NCBI RefSeq assembly: GCF_012524165.2
Contig: NZ_JABACJ020000030.1
Coordinates: 1-58,863, forward strand
Origin: Faecalicatena faecalis
Lineage (GTDB): Bacteria > Bacillota > Clostridia > Lachnospirales > Lachnospiraceae
Length of the DNA stretch: 58,863 bases
Direction of reading: 5' to 3'
Shown here: piece by piece, positions 1 to 8,917 of the stretch
Numbering within the stretch: the stretch's first letter is position 1
How the letters are laid out: every line of letters begins with the position of its first letter
The notes under the pieces: generated by a model
Seen by the model: only the letters and a program-made list of their open reading frames with translations
Databases searched by the model: none
Told to the model about the DNA's origin: nothing
Program-made: the position numbers and the translations under genes

Positions 1-81
1 AATGCTGTTATCAGGACAGTAAAAATGGTTTATTATATAGACATGTGGATGTCCAATAACTGTCAAATATTGTAAAATAAT

Positions 82-110
82 TTGCAGGTAAAAAGGTTTT
101 AATGTATAAT
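82..110 (+). promoter_or_regulatory. Promoter of the AgrA/AgrC-like pair
   Basis: A TTGCAG -35 box (82-87) and a perfect TATAAT -10 box (105-110) are separated by 17 bp. They lie about 35 bp before the response-regulator start. This is a sigma-A-type promoter read by eye. Confidence 0.7.
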
Positions 111-144
111 CAATGGTAAAAATTACCAAGAGGAAGTTCCGCAA

Positions 145-894
145 ATGAAAATTGCAATTATAGATGATTTAAAAATGGACAGAGAAAAAGCTGCATTATT
201 TCTACATAAATATTTTGCTGGTAATTTCCCTACGATTGCCCTGGAGATTGATATGTATGAAAATGGTGAGACATTTCTGCATAGCTATCAGCCCGGCACT
301 TATCAGATCATATTAATCGATTATTATATGGATCAACTTTCCGGTCTGGATCTTGCAAAGTATATCCGCGGTGCCGGCGACCCGGCCATCCTGATTTTTG
401 TTACAATCAGCCGGGATTATGCCATAGCGGGCTATAAAGTCAAAGCTTCTGGTTACCTGGTAAAGCCCTTTGCCTATCAGGAACTGGCGGAATTACTCTC
501 TCTTCTGGAGATAGAGGCATGGCATCAGCAGGAATATATCGAGTTCGTGAACGGTTACAGGACTTGTCGTGTTTTTCTTGAAGATATTGCATACTGCGAT
601 ATTTCCGGGCACTACGCCCAGATACATACTCTGGATCGGAAAATGGAACGTACGAGAATGACATTCCATGAACTGACGCTTCAGCTTGAGTCATATCCAC
701 AGTTTTTAGGCTGTTACAGAGGCTGCATTGTGAATATGGATCATATTGAGAACCTGGATGAATTCTGTTTTATATTGGTCAATGGGGAGCGGATTCCGAT
801 ACGTCAGAAGGAACGCACAAAGATATTGCAGATGTACTCCGACTATATTTTCATGAAAACAAGAAAGCAGAACTTATGGACACCACATTCGTAG
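145..894 (+). CDS. LytTR-family response regulator (AgrA/VirR-like)
   Basis: This 249-residue cytoplasmic response regulator has an N-terminal receiver domain (about 1-120). It shows the acidic pocket DD at 7-8, the likely phospho-acceptor D59 in the IDYYMD context, and the conserved lysine K107 in YLVKPF. A LytTR DNA-binding domain follows (about 135-240; motifs YCDISGHYAQIHT and FLGCYRGCIVNMDHI). It starts at ATG 145 after GAGGAAG. The 3' end overlaps the histidine kinase start by 19 bp, so the two are co-translated. The family usually controls virulence, bacteriocin or quorum-sensing genes. No agrB or agrD is beside it, so its signal and targets are unknown. The family call is secure; the function is inferred. 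Confidence 0.92.
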   Translation: MKIAIIDDLKMDREKAALFLHKYFAGNFPTIALEIDMYENGETFLHSYQPGTYQIILIDYYMDQLSGLDLAKYIRGAGDPAILIFVTISRDYAIAGYKVKASGYLVKPFAYQELAELLSLLEIEAWHQQEYIEFVNGYRTCRVFLEDIAYCDISGHYAQIHTLDRKMERTRMTFHELTLQLESYPQFLGCYRGCIVNMDHIENLDEFCFILVNGERIPIRQKERTKILQMYSDYIFMKTRKQNLWTPHS

Positions 895-2198
895 ATGTTT
901 TACAAATATTTTTATATCAATTAATAGATTTGATTCCCAACTTAGTATTGGCCTTTTGCGCGTTTGGAAAAGAGATACGTTTTTCCGTGAGGACAAATGT
1001 AGTTCTGTGCTTCCTGATCTATGTCATGCTCTCTGCCAGCAGAGTGATCGCATTGACGAATCCTCTTTATGCGGTGTTCATGTCAGTCATCTGGATCGTG
1101 ATTTATTTAGGCTTTTACCGCTTCAGTATTCGTGCAAAGCTTTCTAAGCTTTTGTTCGTTTTGCTGACACTGCTCAATTATGGCAGTTTTACCGTGATAT
1201 TAGTAAACTATTTTTCATTTTACGTGTTTCGAGATGCAGCAGGATATCCGTATTCATTTGGGTCCAGCCTGATTTATGCGGTGGTTCTTTGCCTTTCCTA
1301 TCCGTTCGTATACCAGTTGTTTCATAAAAAACTAAATCCATTGATGGAATTTCCGGCAAATACAAAGATTTGGAAGTTCCTGTGGCTGATTCCGGCAACC
1401 TTCTGTCTGGCATACTACTATAATCTTTATTCCAATGGTGGAATCATCGTATATGCAGGAAGTGTGAAAAATGTACTGTTCGCTGTCACCTTTAATGCAG
1501 GAGCTCTGTTCGTTACCTATCTTGTGTTGAGGCTTGTGGAGGACAGCAACGATAGACTGCGCCTGGAGAGGGAAAGTTACCAATTCAGCCTCCAGTCCAT
1601 TCAATACAAGAATCTGAAAGCACAGATGGACGATGCCCGCCGGGCAAGACATGATCTGCGTCATACAGTGAATATTCTTCAGACATATTTAAATGATGGG
1701 AATACAAAAGGACTGCAGAATTATATCGAACAGTATCTGGAATCACTGCCCTCTGACAGTGCCAGGCTGTACAGTGATGACTATACGCTGAATGCACTTC
1801 TATCCATCTATGAAGAGAAGGCACGTAAAGAGCAGATTCGTTTTCAGGCGAATATCCAGTTGGAGGGGCGTGTTCCGCTTCCAGAACCGGATCAGGTCGT
1901 TCTCATCGGGAATCTTTTGGAGAATGCACTGGAAGCCTGCATAAGACAGAACAGCCGGGATTCCTATATTTCATTTACCATACGAAGAGAAGGAAAAGCC
2001 GTCGTAATTTTGGAGGATAATTCCTATGATGGTATCATGAAAGAGCAGGGAAAGACCCTCCAGTCTTCAAAAGAGAATCATACAGGGATCGGTGTCAGTT
2101 CCATCCAGAAGATAGTTGAGAAATATAATGGAATCTTAAAGTTTACACAGGATGATCATGTTTTCCAGCTATCTATGATACTTTTTCCAAAAAACTGA
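876..2198 (+). CDS. GHKL-type sensor histidine kinase (AgrC-like)
   Basis: This 440-residue membrane sensor kinase has a hydrophobic N-terminal half (about 1-215) that looks like six membrane segments. A coiled region follows with the phospho-acceptor H259 in RRARHDLRH, and then a GHKL ATPase domain with the N-box NLLENALEAC near 346-355 and the glycine-rich HTGIGVSSI. This order is typical of AgrC/ComD-type peptide sensors. It overlaps the upstream LytTR regulator gene and presumably phosphorylates that protein. The ligand is unknown: there is no AgrD-like prepeptide or AgrB-like protease in the 64 bp downstream or the bases upstream, so it may answer a peptide made elsewhere. Confidence 0.9.
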   Translation: MDTTFVDVLQIFLYQLIDLIPNLVLAFCAFGKEIRFSVRTNVVLCFLIYVMLSASRVIALTNPLYAVFMSVIWIVIYLGFYRFSIRAKLSKLLFVLLTLLNYGSFTVILVNYFSFYVFRDAAGYPYSFGSSLIYAVVLCLSYPFVYQLFHKKLNPLMEFPANTKIWKFLWLIPATFCLAYYYNLYSNGGIIVYAGSVKNVLFAVTFNAGALFVTYLVLRLVEDSNDRLRLERESYQFSLQSIQYKNLKAQMDDARRARHDLRHTVNILQTYLNDGNTKGLQNYIEQYLESLPSDSARLYSDDYTLNALLSIYEEKARKEQIRFQANIQLEGRVPLPEPDQVVLIGNLLENALEACIRQNSRDSYISFTIRREGKAVVILEDNSYDGIMKEQGKTLQSSKENHTGIGVSSIQKIVEKYNGILKFTQDDHVFQLSMILFPKN

Positions 2199-2262
2199 CG
2201 CACCGCACATTCACATGCCATGGCAGGGGACAGATTATCCGCCAGTATGAAAGGAGTATTTC

Positions 2263-3198
2263 ATGAAAAAAGCTTATCAACCAGGTGACATTTTAATCTT
2301 TAAAGCAGAAGATGATTTCTTGAGCAGATCCATTGCATGGCTGACCAATTCTGATGTTTCCCACAGTGCAATGTTCTATACCAAGGATTCTATTGTAGAA
2401 ACAATTGCTCCGGGAGTGGTACAGAATCGGGTCTGCACAGGAAAAGGGGATTTTGCATACCTTTTGCGTCTGACTCCATCAAAAGATTCGGCACCCTTGA
2501 TTCAGGCCGCAAAAAAGTATCTGGATGCAGGGACACAATATAATTTCCCGGCGCTTCTTTATCTGGGGGGCCTTCTTTTATGCCGCAGGATTACTCCGAC
2601 GAAGAGGCTGTTATCTATTACAGAGAGAATCATGGATGCAGCATGCTTGGAATTGGATAAGCTTTTGCAGAGGCTTGCGAAGCATCCAGAGAACCGCTCC
2701 ATGGTATGTTCTCAGTTTGTCTATCAGGTCTATGAGGATTGTGGAGAGGCGTATCGAATCCACATCCACGGAGCATTACAGAATGGATTCAAGCAGGACA
2801 ATATGCTGCAAGAGACACATACGATCCGGCTGCTGGATCTTCAGGAACCTGCCGCAATCTCGCTGGCAGCCACTAAGGAGTCTGACCTTGACGCCGTTTC
2901 GGATGTAAAGTGCGTGATAAGAGATGTGGAGGAAGAGGAGAATCTCATTGCCCAGCTCTATCAGGCATTGTCAAGTGCAGATACAGAAAATTCCATCGCT
3001 ATGGATTCCATCGAGAGGGATGGCTCTTTCGAAATGGTGCCGATTGTAAATAAATTTGCCGGAAAATTAAAGAAACTCACTCAGGTGCTGGGGATGGATG
3101 CTCCGATTGATTCTCTGTTCGTAGCACCTGCTGATTTTGTATATCATGCAGAAAATCTGGAGAATCTGGGAGAAATCCAGATAGAACGTATCCGCTGA
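2263..3198 (+). CDS. YiiX/YebB-like permuted papain-fold amidase/peptidase
   Basis: This 311-residue protein has the layout of the YiiX-type branch of the NlpC/P60 superfamily. It opens with PGDILIFKAEDD, carries a catalytic histidine H34 in VSHSAMFY and an acidic residue E46 in IVETI, and has the nucleophile C149 in MVCSQFVYQVYEDCG. The cysteine lies C-terminal to the histidine, as in circularly permuted members. The last 100 residues have no recognisable domain. There is no signal peptide, so it is probably cytoplasmic. It starts at ATG 2263 behind AAAGGAG, 64 bp after the AgrC-like kinase, and may be in the same transcript. YiiX-like enzymes are thought to cleave amide or thioester bonds; the substrate here is unknown. 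Confidence 0.72.
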   Translation: MKKAYQPGDILIFKAEDDFLSRSIAWLTNSDVSHSAMFYTKDSIVETIAPGVVQNRVCTGKGDFAYLLRLTPSKDSAPLIQAAKKYLDAGTQYNFPALLYLGGLLLCRRITPTKRLLSITERIMDAACLELDKLLQRLAKHPENRSMVCSQFVYQVYEDCGEAYRIHIHGALQNGFKQDNMLQETHTIRLLDLQEPAAISLAATKESDLDAVSDVKCVIRDVEEEENLIAQLYQALSSADTENSIAMDSIERDGSFEMVPIVNKFAGKLKKLTQVLGMDAPIDSLFVAPADFVYHAENLENLGEIQIERIR

Positions 3199-3396
3199 TC
3201 AATGAAAAAGAGGAACTTTTACGGGCGGCACTCATAAAACAGCATAAGAATGTTTTCGGGAAAGGGATGTCGCTTTAAGGATTAAAAAATCGTGCGATAT
3301 CCCCCTCAAAAACGAGATTCTACTGCGTAACAAAATGAATTGTATTTGTTCCAAAAGTAGCTTCGCAGTATACGTGAGCACAGCAATAAAGCCTTG

Positions 3397-4941
3397 CTAA
3401 AAATAGCGTTTAAACTCTTCAACACATAATTTTATTTGATCGGAATACTTTTCTATTCCCTTTTGAACATCATGGACGAACACATTTATTTGTTCGTTTT
3501 GTGGTGCGGCGCCTTTCTTTTCCGAATAATAGATATTAAATTCCTCCATAGTATATCGGCTTATTTCAGTTTCATCTATTCCAATACTAAAAACAACTTT
3601 AGATACTGATGTATATAATTGCCTTATTGTATCCAATTCCCATGATGCAAGTAAGTTTTCAAAAGAAGCAATATCTTTATCACATTCAATTTTTAACTCA
3701 TATGCGTTCATTACATATTGCACAAAAAGCTCCTTAGGTTTATCAATTGGTGGAAATTCTTGAAGCACATCATATTGCCTTTTGATAAGATAAAGCAAAT
3801 TATGTAAAGCATACTTCTTCACCTGCGATATTTCTTCGTTTTTCTTTTTTCTAAAACCCAAAGAATAAATAAAGAAGCAAAAAGAAAAGACGACACCAGT
3901 GGAGCAAATATAGGTGATTATCTCTTTAACCCGTGGAATATCCATCGTAAAATTGAATGCGATAAGGTCTTTTAAAGAAACTTGGGAATTGCAAATAACA
4001 ATTCCCAATATAGAAATCAAGAAGCCAATGATACACCATAGAATATAATAATTTGCTCTTTTCATATAATTATCTCCAATTTGCATTGATAGTTTATTTT
4101 TGAGCTTTTTCAAATTTTCCTTCATATCATTGTCAGTTAAACTAATCACAGTTGTGTACAGAAGATTGTTGTGTATAGCTGTAATTTTAGACAAGTAAAT
4201 ACCGGAAAACTTTATAATACTCCACTTCATTTTAATGTTCTCGGTTTTATTTCCTTTAACTCTTATAAAAACTTGTTCATAGGTATTATATAATGCTAAT
4301 CCGTAAATCACAGGAAGATTAAGCAAGAGTAGTAATAATGGAAGCAAAAACTCTTTCAATGTTCTTAAATTAAAAAATCCCATAGGATTTTCGTATAAAT
4401 GTTTACCTGAATTGATAATAAGGACAAAACCAAAAGCAACAAATATCCAATCAAAGAGTTGTTTGACTTTCCAATATTTCTGTTCTCGTGCAGCTAATGC
4501 ATATAAAAGACCAATAAAAACAGTTACTGGTACAATGATGATTTCTGCAATTAAACCAAAAGTCCAAAAATTTATGACGAATTCAATAATTACAGCAATA
4601 GCTAAGTTATCTTTTATAAGTTTTGTAAAGAAATGATTATCTTTAGCTTTTTCAATGGTTTTAACAAATAAAGGTAGTTCAATGAATAGAACCCAAAAAA
4701 TTGTATCTTTCAGTAATGATATTGACCAAAATCCTATGGCGTACAAGAAATATGTCATCAAGCATAAATGAAATAAAAAAACGACATAAAAAACAACAAA
4801 TTTGTGACAAAACAGTATTGGAATAACGGAGTTCAAAAATTGTTTTACAGGTTTTATAAAGATAGATATTATAACAGCAAGTGCAACCCAAATACTGATT
4901 GCAATCTCTCTATTATTAAATATATTTTGTAGTTCGCTCAC
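3397..4941 (-). CDS. AT-rich multi-spanning membrane protein of unknown function
   Basis: I do not recognise this 514-residue protein. The first 360 residues hold about eight to ten hydrophobic segments (for example around 15-30, 45-70, 75-95, 110-175, 195-215, 290-310, 335-360). The C-terminal 150 residues are soluble and helical. It starts at GTG 4941 after AAGGAGA, with its own AT-rich promoter. The gene is much richer in A and T than every neighbour, in both base and codon use, and stands alone between two unrelated transcripts. This suggests recent acquisition. A defence, sensing or stress membrane protein is possible, but nothing in the sequence decides. Confidence 0.75.
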   Translation of the reverse strand: MSELQNIFNNREIAISIWVALAVIISIFIKPVKQFLNSVIPILFCHKFVVFYVVFLFHLCLMTYFLYAIGFWSISLLKDTIFWVLFIELPLFVKTIEKAKDNHFFTKLIKDNLAIAVIIEFVINFWTFGLIAEIIIVPVTVFIGLLYALAAREQKYWKVKQLFDWIFVAFGFVLIINSGKHLYENPMGFFNLRTLKEFLLPLLLLLLNLPVIYGLALYNTYEQVFIRVKGNKTENIKMKWSIIKFSGIYLSKITAIHNNLLYTTVISLTDNDMKENLKKLKNKLSMQIGDNYMKRANYYILWCIIGFLISILGIVICNSQVSLKDLIAFNFTMDIPRVKEIITYICSTGVVFSFCFFIYSLGFRKKKNEEISQVKKYALHNLLYLIKRQYDVLQEFPPIDKPKELFVQYVMNAYELKIECDKDIASFENLLASWELDTIRQLYTSVSKVVFSIGIDETEISRYTMEEFNIYYSEKKGAAPQNEQINVFVHDVQKGIEKYSDQIKLCVEEFKRYF

Positions 4942-4973
4942 CTACAATCTCTCCTTCAAATCAAGCTATACTT

Positions 4974-5002
4974 AGCATAACATAAATGTATATTATTAAC
5001 AA
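4974..5002 (-). promoter_or_regulatory. Promoter of the AT-rich membrane protein gene
   Basis: On the minus strand TTGTTA (5002-4997) and TATGCT (4979-4974) are spaced by 17 bp. They lie about 35 bp before the GTG start at 4941. The call is made by eye and the surroundings are very AT-rich. Confidence 0.5.
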
Positions 5003-5054
5003 ACAAAAGTGATTTCTATCACCAACTGATTTTGGATAAATTTTTATCAAAAAC

Positions 5055-5099
5055 AAAAAAACGAACATATCACTCGTGCGGCGATACGTTCGTTTTTTT
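5055..5099 (-). terminator. Terminator of the lectin operon
   Basis: An A-tract/T-tract hairpin pairs AAAAAAACGAAC (5055-5066) with GTTCGTTTTTTT (5088-5099), plus a short inner stem. It lies 130 bp after the lectin-domain gene and reads as a Rho-independent terminator on either strand. Confidence 0.8.
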
Positions 5100-5227
5100 A
5101 CACCCTTTACGGGCAGCTACCTTAATTCAGTTTGTCGGTTAATACTGTTTTATGCGTAGCTACCTTTACGGCTCTCTTTTTATCCCTGCTGATAAAAGCA
5201 GACTTTTGATTCTATTTTTAAAGATAA

Positions 5228-5932
5228 TTACCGTAATTCTTTCTTGATCTCTACCTGAATACTTCCGTAATTATCTTTATATCCGGCTCCATACCGCTGA
5301 TAGATGTCGTCATTGGCGGTCAGGTATAAGCGTCCTTTGCGCGGCCCTAAAAAGGTCGAATGATTCCCGATATATTCGGCATTGCCATTCCCGATTTTTC
5401 CGACCAGACAGCCTTCATTGCGGCCAGGGAGTGCATACCCTGGTTTGGCGATAATACGGATGCCCTCTCCGTCACAGGAGGGCTGGCTTGGATTGATATT
5501 CCACAGTCCTCCTTTGTAGGTCACAGTAAGGAGTTCGTCGGAATCGACATCCACGCCCGTGTCATACCAATAGATTCTTGCATCGACAGTGACATAAGCA
5601 GGGTAAAGAATCTGTAAAGCCTTCGAAATATCCTCCTGAGGAAATACTTTTGTCAGGATTCGCTGCATTTCCTCTTTCGTTGTTTTCGGATAGATCCGTT
5701 CGTTCAGCAGAATTGCTCCCACCGTGACGGCCGGGTATTCCCCGGAGATTTTATGCATCGCACAGGCGATTTCTTCGGCATCCATATGATAGAATTCCTT
5801 CAGGATGATCGCAATTTCCAGAGGGGCATAGCTTTTCAATAATTCGGCGATCGATGCCTGCCAAGTCTCCGTAGAAATGGTTCTTGTATTGTAAGCTTCC
5901 ATAATTTTTTCTAATTCTAATCTGATATTCAT
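5228..5932 (-). CDS. Helical-repeat protein with C-terminal LecA (PA-IL)-like lectin domain
   Basis: The 234-residue product has two parts. The first 110 residues are helical with repeated hairpins, such as LEIAIILKEFYHMDAEEIAC. Residues about 118-232 resemble PA-IL/LecA, the calcium-dependent galactose lectin of Pseudomonas. The shared landmarks are GCLVGKIGNGN (LecA: ALVMKIGNSG) and the end ANDDIYQRYG...KDNYGSIQVEI (LecA: YNDVPGTYGNNSGSFSVNI). N207-D208 and D220-N221 match the LecA calcium and sugar ligand positions, with a 4-5 residue insertion between them. No signal peptide is visible. It starts at ATG 5932 behind AAGGAG and overlaps the upstream 988-residue gene by ATGA, so translation is coupled. 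Fold assignment is by eye and sugar binding is inferred. Confidence 0.7.
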   Translation of the reverse strand: MNIRLELEKIMEAYNTRTISTETWQASIAELLKSYAPLEIAIILKEFYHMDAEEIACAMHKISGEYPAVTVGAILLNERIYPKTTKEEMQRILTKVFPQEDISKALQILYPAYVTVDARIYWYDTGVDVDSDELLTVTYKGGLWNINPSQPSCDGEGIRIIAKPGYALPGRNEGCLVGKIGNGNAEYIGNHSTFLGPRKGRLYLTANDDIYQRYGAGYKDNYGSIQVEIKKELR

Positions 5933-8895
5933 GTATTTTCTCCTTTATGTAAAATTTTTTCCAGTAGTCCATCGACATCCTCGTGGGTCAATCCCGCTCT
6001 CAATTCAAGCAGGGCGCTCTTGATCTCTTCCTCCTGGTATCCGGCATGCCACATGCAGTCCATGATATCCAGACAGGACAGATGTGGAAGTGCCTTGTCA
6101 ATATGCTCCAGACAGACGGATGCACTGTCGCCCGAGGAAAAATGTTGTCTTGCAATGTCCTCCTTGGTGTCAGGGCGGTCATAAAATTCTAAGACTTTTT
6201 TTAGGATGCTGTAATCTCCAATGTCGACGTTACGTTTTTTTAATGCTTCATAGCAGTCCCGGATGCAGTATCCGGCTTGGCAGGCCCAACAGATTATCAG
6301 CGAGTCTGTAATCTCATAGAGGTAGATCTGATCTGACCAGTTACTGGATAGGGCTTCTTTTTGGTGAATCGCTTTTACCTGCAGATACAGCTTTCCGTAA
6401 ACTGGAATGTCCAGAAGAGAGAAGGAAACGGGCATCTTTTGTGAGGCATCGATGTTCAGAATATCCTCTCTTCTTTCTCCGAAATCCCATATTAAATGGA
6501 GCTGATATCCGACGGCATCCTCTACTTTCTCGATTGTGAGATCCAGGAAAGCCTCTCGGATGTTTGCGTGAAATTGTGGACAGGATAGCTTTTCCTCTTC
6601 GCCCGTGGTGCCGCCCGGGGCGCTGCCTCCTGAGCCACTGCCGCCTGAACTGCTTCCGCCCGAACTGCTTCCGCCCGAACTGCCGCCGCCAGCGCCAGCT
6701 CCACCAGCCGCGGCCCCGCCAGCAGCCGCAGCGCCAGCTCCACCGGCCCCAGCCCCACCAGCCCCAGCCCCACCGGCACCGGCCCCACCAGCAGCCGCGC
6801 CGCCTCCGGCCGCACCACCGCCAGAGCCCCCGCCAGAACCGCCGCTGCCCCCAGATGGCTCCGTTCCAGGTTCAGGTTCTGTTCCCGGCTCCGTACCCGG
6901 TTGTGTCCCTGGCTTGACCTTCTCTAAGAGTTTGCTGACATTTTTTTCATTTACTAATTTCCGGCATAGGAGTCCGGCAGCATAATCCTCAAGCTGGTCG
7001 ATAACAAGGATTTCCAGGATTTTTTCCAAGTCCTCAAAATGACTGTCATCGAACAGAAGCGAAATGAGAGAATCCAGGATGCCTGCCAGGATATCGACGA
7101 CCTGATCATAAAGGTTCTGGAAAGAAAAATCCTTTCCGATCGTGATACTGATATCGGACGGAAGTTCTCTCGACAGTATGGTTTTTTGTGTCTGGTCTAA
7201 GACCAGAAGACTGCCGGTTAGGCCCAAAGTGACTGACTGTTCGGAACCATTGCCTCCCAGAGTCCCTTTGATGGCAGGCTTGAGCCGGAATTTTAGCTGC
7301 AGCTTGTTCTTCTCTCCTTTGATGCTTAAGGCTTTGCACTTTCCTCCTTTATTTGCGGCCTCAATATACTGTTCTAACCGTTTAATGAAATTCAGAGCTT
7401 CATTATAAAAAGGCACTTCTTCCAGGTTTTCCAGTTTGAATCCTTTGCTTTTGGAATAAATGATGGTCAGAGTCTTTCCGAATATGCTCTGCATGAATTC
7501 AGGCAGTGCGAGTTTCACACATAGGCTCCAATCGTTCACTGTACTGGTATACTCCACGGTGCCTGTCCCCAGATCTGTACCAAAGAAACAGAGACCGCCC
7601 TGGATCTTTGCGGTCTTTTCTTTTAGGGGACTATTTTTGTGGAAGGAAAAGGTGAACTCAGGACCGTGTTCCATATCATTTCCACAGATCTTTAGGATAG
7701 ATAAATCCAGCGGAGCCGGAAAAATCAAAGCCGCTTCCAGAGCTTCGTCTGTTACTGTAAGGCTTCCGTTTAAAGCCAGTGTGGCAATCAGCGTGATCTC
7801 TGCATATAATAGGACGCCATAGCCCTTCTGATAGCTTGGATTTCCAGAAACAGGAAACATAAGTTTTTCGGGGGCAGAGCAGTAATAAAAGCGGGTGCCT
7901 GTTAGGAATTTCAAATCAAAGACATCCGCATCCCAGGTAAAGGATGGAAATATCACGCCCCACAAGGCGGCCAGGGAAAAACCGGAGTCTAATTGTACCT
8001 GTGCCAGGATGCTGCTGCCATCCTGAAAATAAATCTGGCCGCTTGTTTTGATCTGAGCAAAAATTACGCTGGCGGATAGATAATAGGTATGTTGTTCCGC
8101 CAAATGGGCGGTCTGATACGTGCATTCCATCTGGAATCTTATCTTGTCAAAACAAAGCTCGTCGACTCTTCCCGTAAATGGTCTTAAGATATCCAGTGGA
8201 CCGACATTCTCAAGGGCCGCGCAGTATCCGGCATCGTCAAGCACCAGGTCCCCGCGAAATACAAAGGCTGTTTCCTCGATACACAGCCCGATCTGACCGG
8301 ATAATGCAAAATATTTTGTATCTGTCAATTGATACTTTAATTTCACATCTTCAAAATGAAATATTTTCAGCAATTGAATAGAAGGGAGTGCCGCATAAAA
8401 ATAGCTGTCCAGTCTATTTGGTGCTCTTTTGCAAAAGCACCCCAGCAGTGCCAGACGACTGCCGCCGTTATATCCTATCTTGAGAAGACTCGAAAAGACT
8501 TCAATATCGCAGAGGTCTGCAATGAGCCAGACACAGATGCATTTTCCCTTGACGAGTTCGCTTCCTTTTGTTAAGACGGAAACAGAGGTGCATACCTTAG
8601 AGTCTATGGTATCAAGCAGATGATAAACGGCGTTTTCGGCATCCTGTGGATCGGGCGGCATATTTAGAAAAAAGACGCCAAGATCTTCGACCCTGCAGTG
8701 TTCCAATATGCCAGTTCCTGTATCTCCCATAATGTCTTTGAGAAGGGTGCCTGCATCCAGGGTTTTTTGATCTTTCATCTGCAGATAAAAGGCCTGTGTA
8801 TCCAGATTTCCCTCAAATCCTGCATGGACGGGCCATTCTTGTGATCCATTGAGAAATTTTCCTGTCTTAAGACTGATTGATATATGAAAGATCAA
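5929..8895 (-). CDS. 988-residue modular protein with Gly/Ala/Ser linker; unknown function
   Basis: Not recognised as a named family. Residues 1-650 are largely beta-strand-like with many short hydrophobic stretches. About 657-765 is a low-complexity linker that opens with PGTEPGTEPEPGTEP and becomes Gly/Ala/Ser only. About 768-862 looks like a fibronectin-III-type beta sandwich (ending in a strand with SSNWSDQIYLYE). About 862-988 is helical and shares a hairpin motif with the lectin-domain partner (CLDIMDCMWHAGYQEEEIKS). The start is TTG 8895 with GGAAAGGG six bases before it; no better ATG exists. There is no signal peptide or membrane anchor. The gene follows the 116-residue gene by about 20 bp and overlaps the lectin gene by 4 bp. 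A scaffold or surface-display role is a guess. Confidence 0.8.
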   Translation of the reverse strand: MIFHISISLKTGKFLNGSQEWPVHAGFEGNLDTQAFYLQMKDQKTLDAGTLLKDIMGDTGTGILEHCRVEDLGVFFLNMPPDPQDAENAVYHLLDTIDSKVCTSVSVLTKGSELVKGKCICVWLIADLCDIEVFSSLLKIGYNGGSRLALLGCFCKRAPNRLDSYFYAALPSIQLLKIFHFEDVKLKYQLTDTKYFALSGQIGLCIEETAFVFRGDLVLDDAGYCAALENVGPLDILRPFTGRVDELCFDKIRFQMECTYQTAHLAEQHTYYLSASVIFAQIKTSGQIYFQDGSSILAQVQLDSGFSLAALWGVIFPSFTWDADVFDLKFLTGTRFYYCSAPEKLMFPVSGNPSYQKGYGVLLYAEITLIATLALNGSLTVTDEALEAALIFPAPLDLSILKICGNDMEHGPEFTFSFHKNSPLKEKTAKIQGGLCFFGTDLGTGTVEYTSTVNDWSLCVKLALPEFMQSIFGKTLTIIYSKSKGFKLENLEEVPFYNEALNFIKRLEQYIEAANKGGKCKALSIKGEKNKLQLKFRLKPAIKGTLGGNGSEQSVTLGLTGSLLVLDQTQKTILSRELPSDISITIGKDFSFQNLYDQVVDILAGILDSLISLLFDDSHFEDLEKILEILVIDQLEDYAAGLLCRKLVNEKNVSKLLEKVKPGTQPGTEPGTEPEPGTEPSGGSGGSGGGSGGGAAGGGAAAGGAGAGGAGAGGAGAGGAGAAAAGGAAAGGAGAGGGSSGGSSSGGSSSGGSGSGGSAPGGTTGEEEKLSCPQFHANIREAFLDLTIEKVEDAVGYQLHLIWDFGERREDILNIDASQKMPVSFSLLDIPVYGKLYLQVKAIHQKEALSSNWSDQIYLYEITDSLIICWACQAGYCIRDCYEALKKRNVDIGDYSILKKVLEFYDRPDTKEDIARQHFSSGDSASVCLEHIDKALPHLSCLDIMDCMWHAGYQEEEIKSALLELRAGLTHEDVDGLLEKILHKGENT
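6600..6925 (-). repeat. Low-complexity GC-rich repeat encoding the Pro-Gly-Thr and Gly/Ala/Ser linker
   Basis: This stretch is made of near-repeats of GGC/GCC/AGC codons and stands out by its high GC. It encodes residues about 657-765 of the 988-residue protein. Such tracts expand and contract by replication slippage, so copy number probably varies between strains. The proline-rich reading frame on the opposite strand is a by-product. Confidence 0.85.
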
Positions 8896-8917
8896 TTTTT
8901 TACCCTTTCCGCTTTTC

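Noticed and set aside
2199..2262. Possible AgrD-like peptide gene between the kinase and amidase genes
   Set aside because: The gap is 64 bp and holds no credible start, ribosome site or Cys/Ser-centred peptide core.
6522..6985. Proline-rich and arginine-rich open frames opposite the 988-residue gene's linker
   Set aside because: They arise because the GC-rich repeat lacks stop codons in all frames. There is no ribosome site, and the sequences are pure low complexity.
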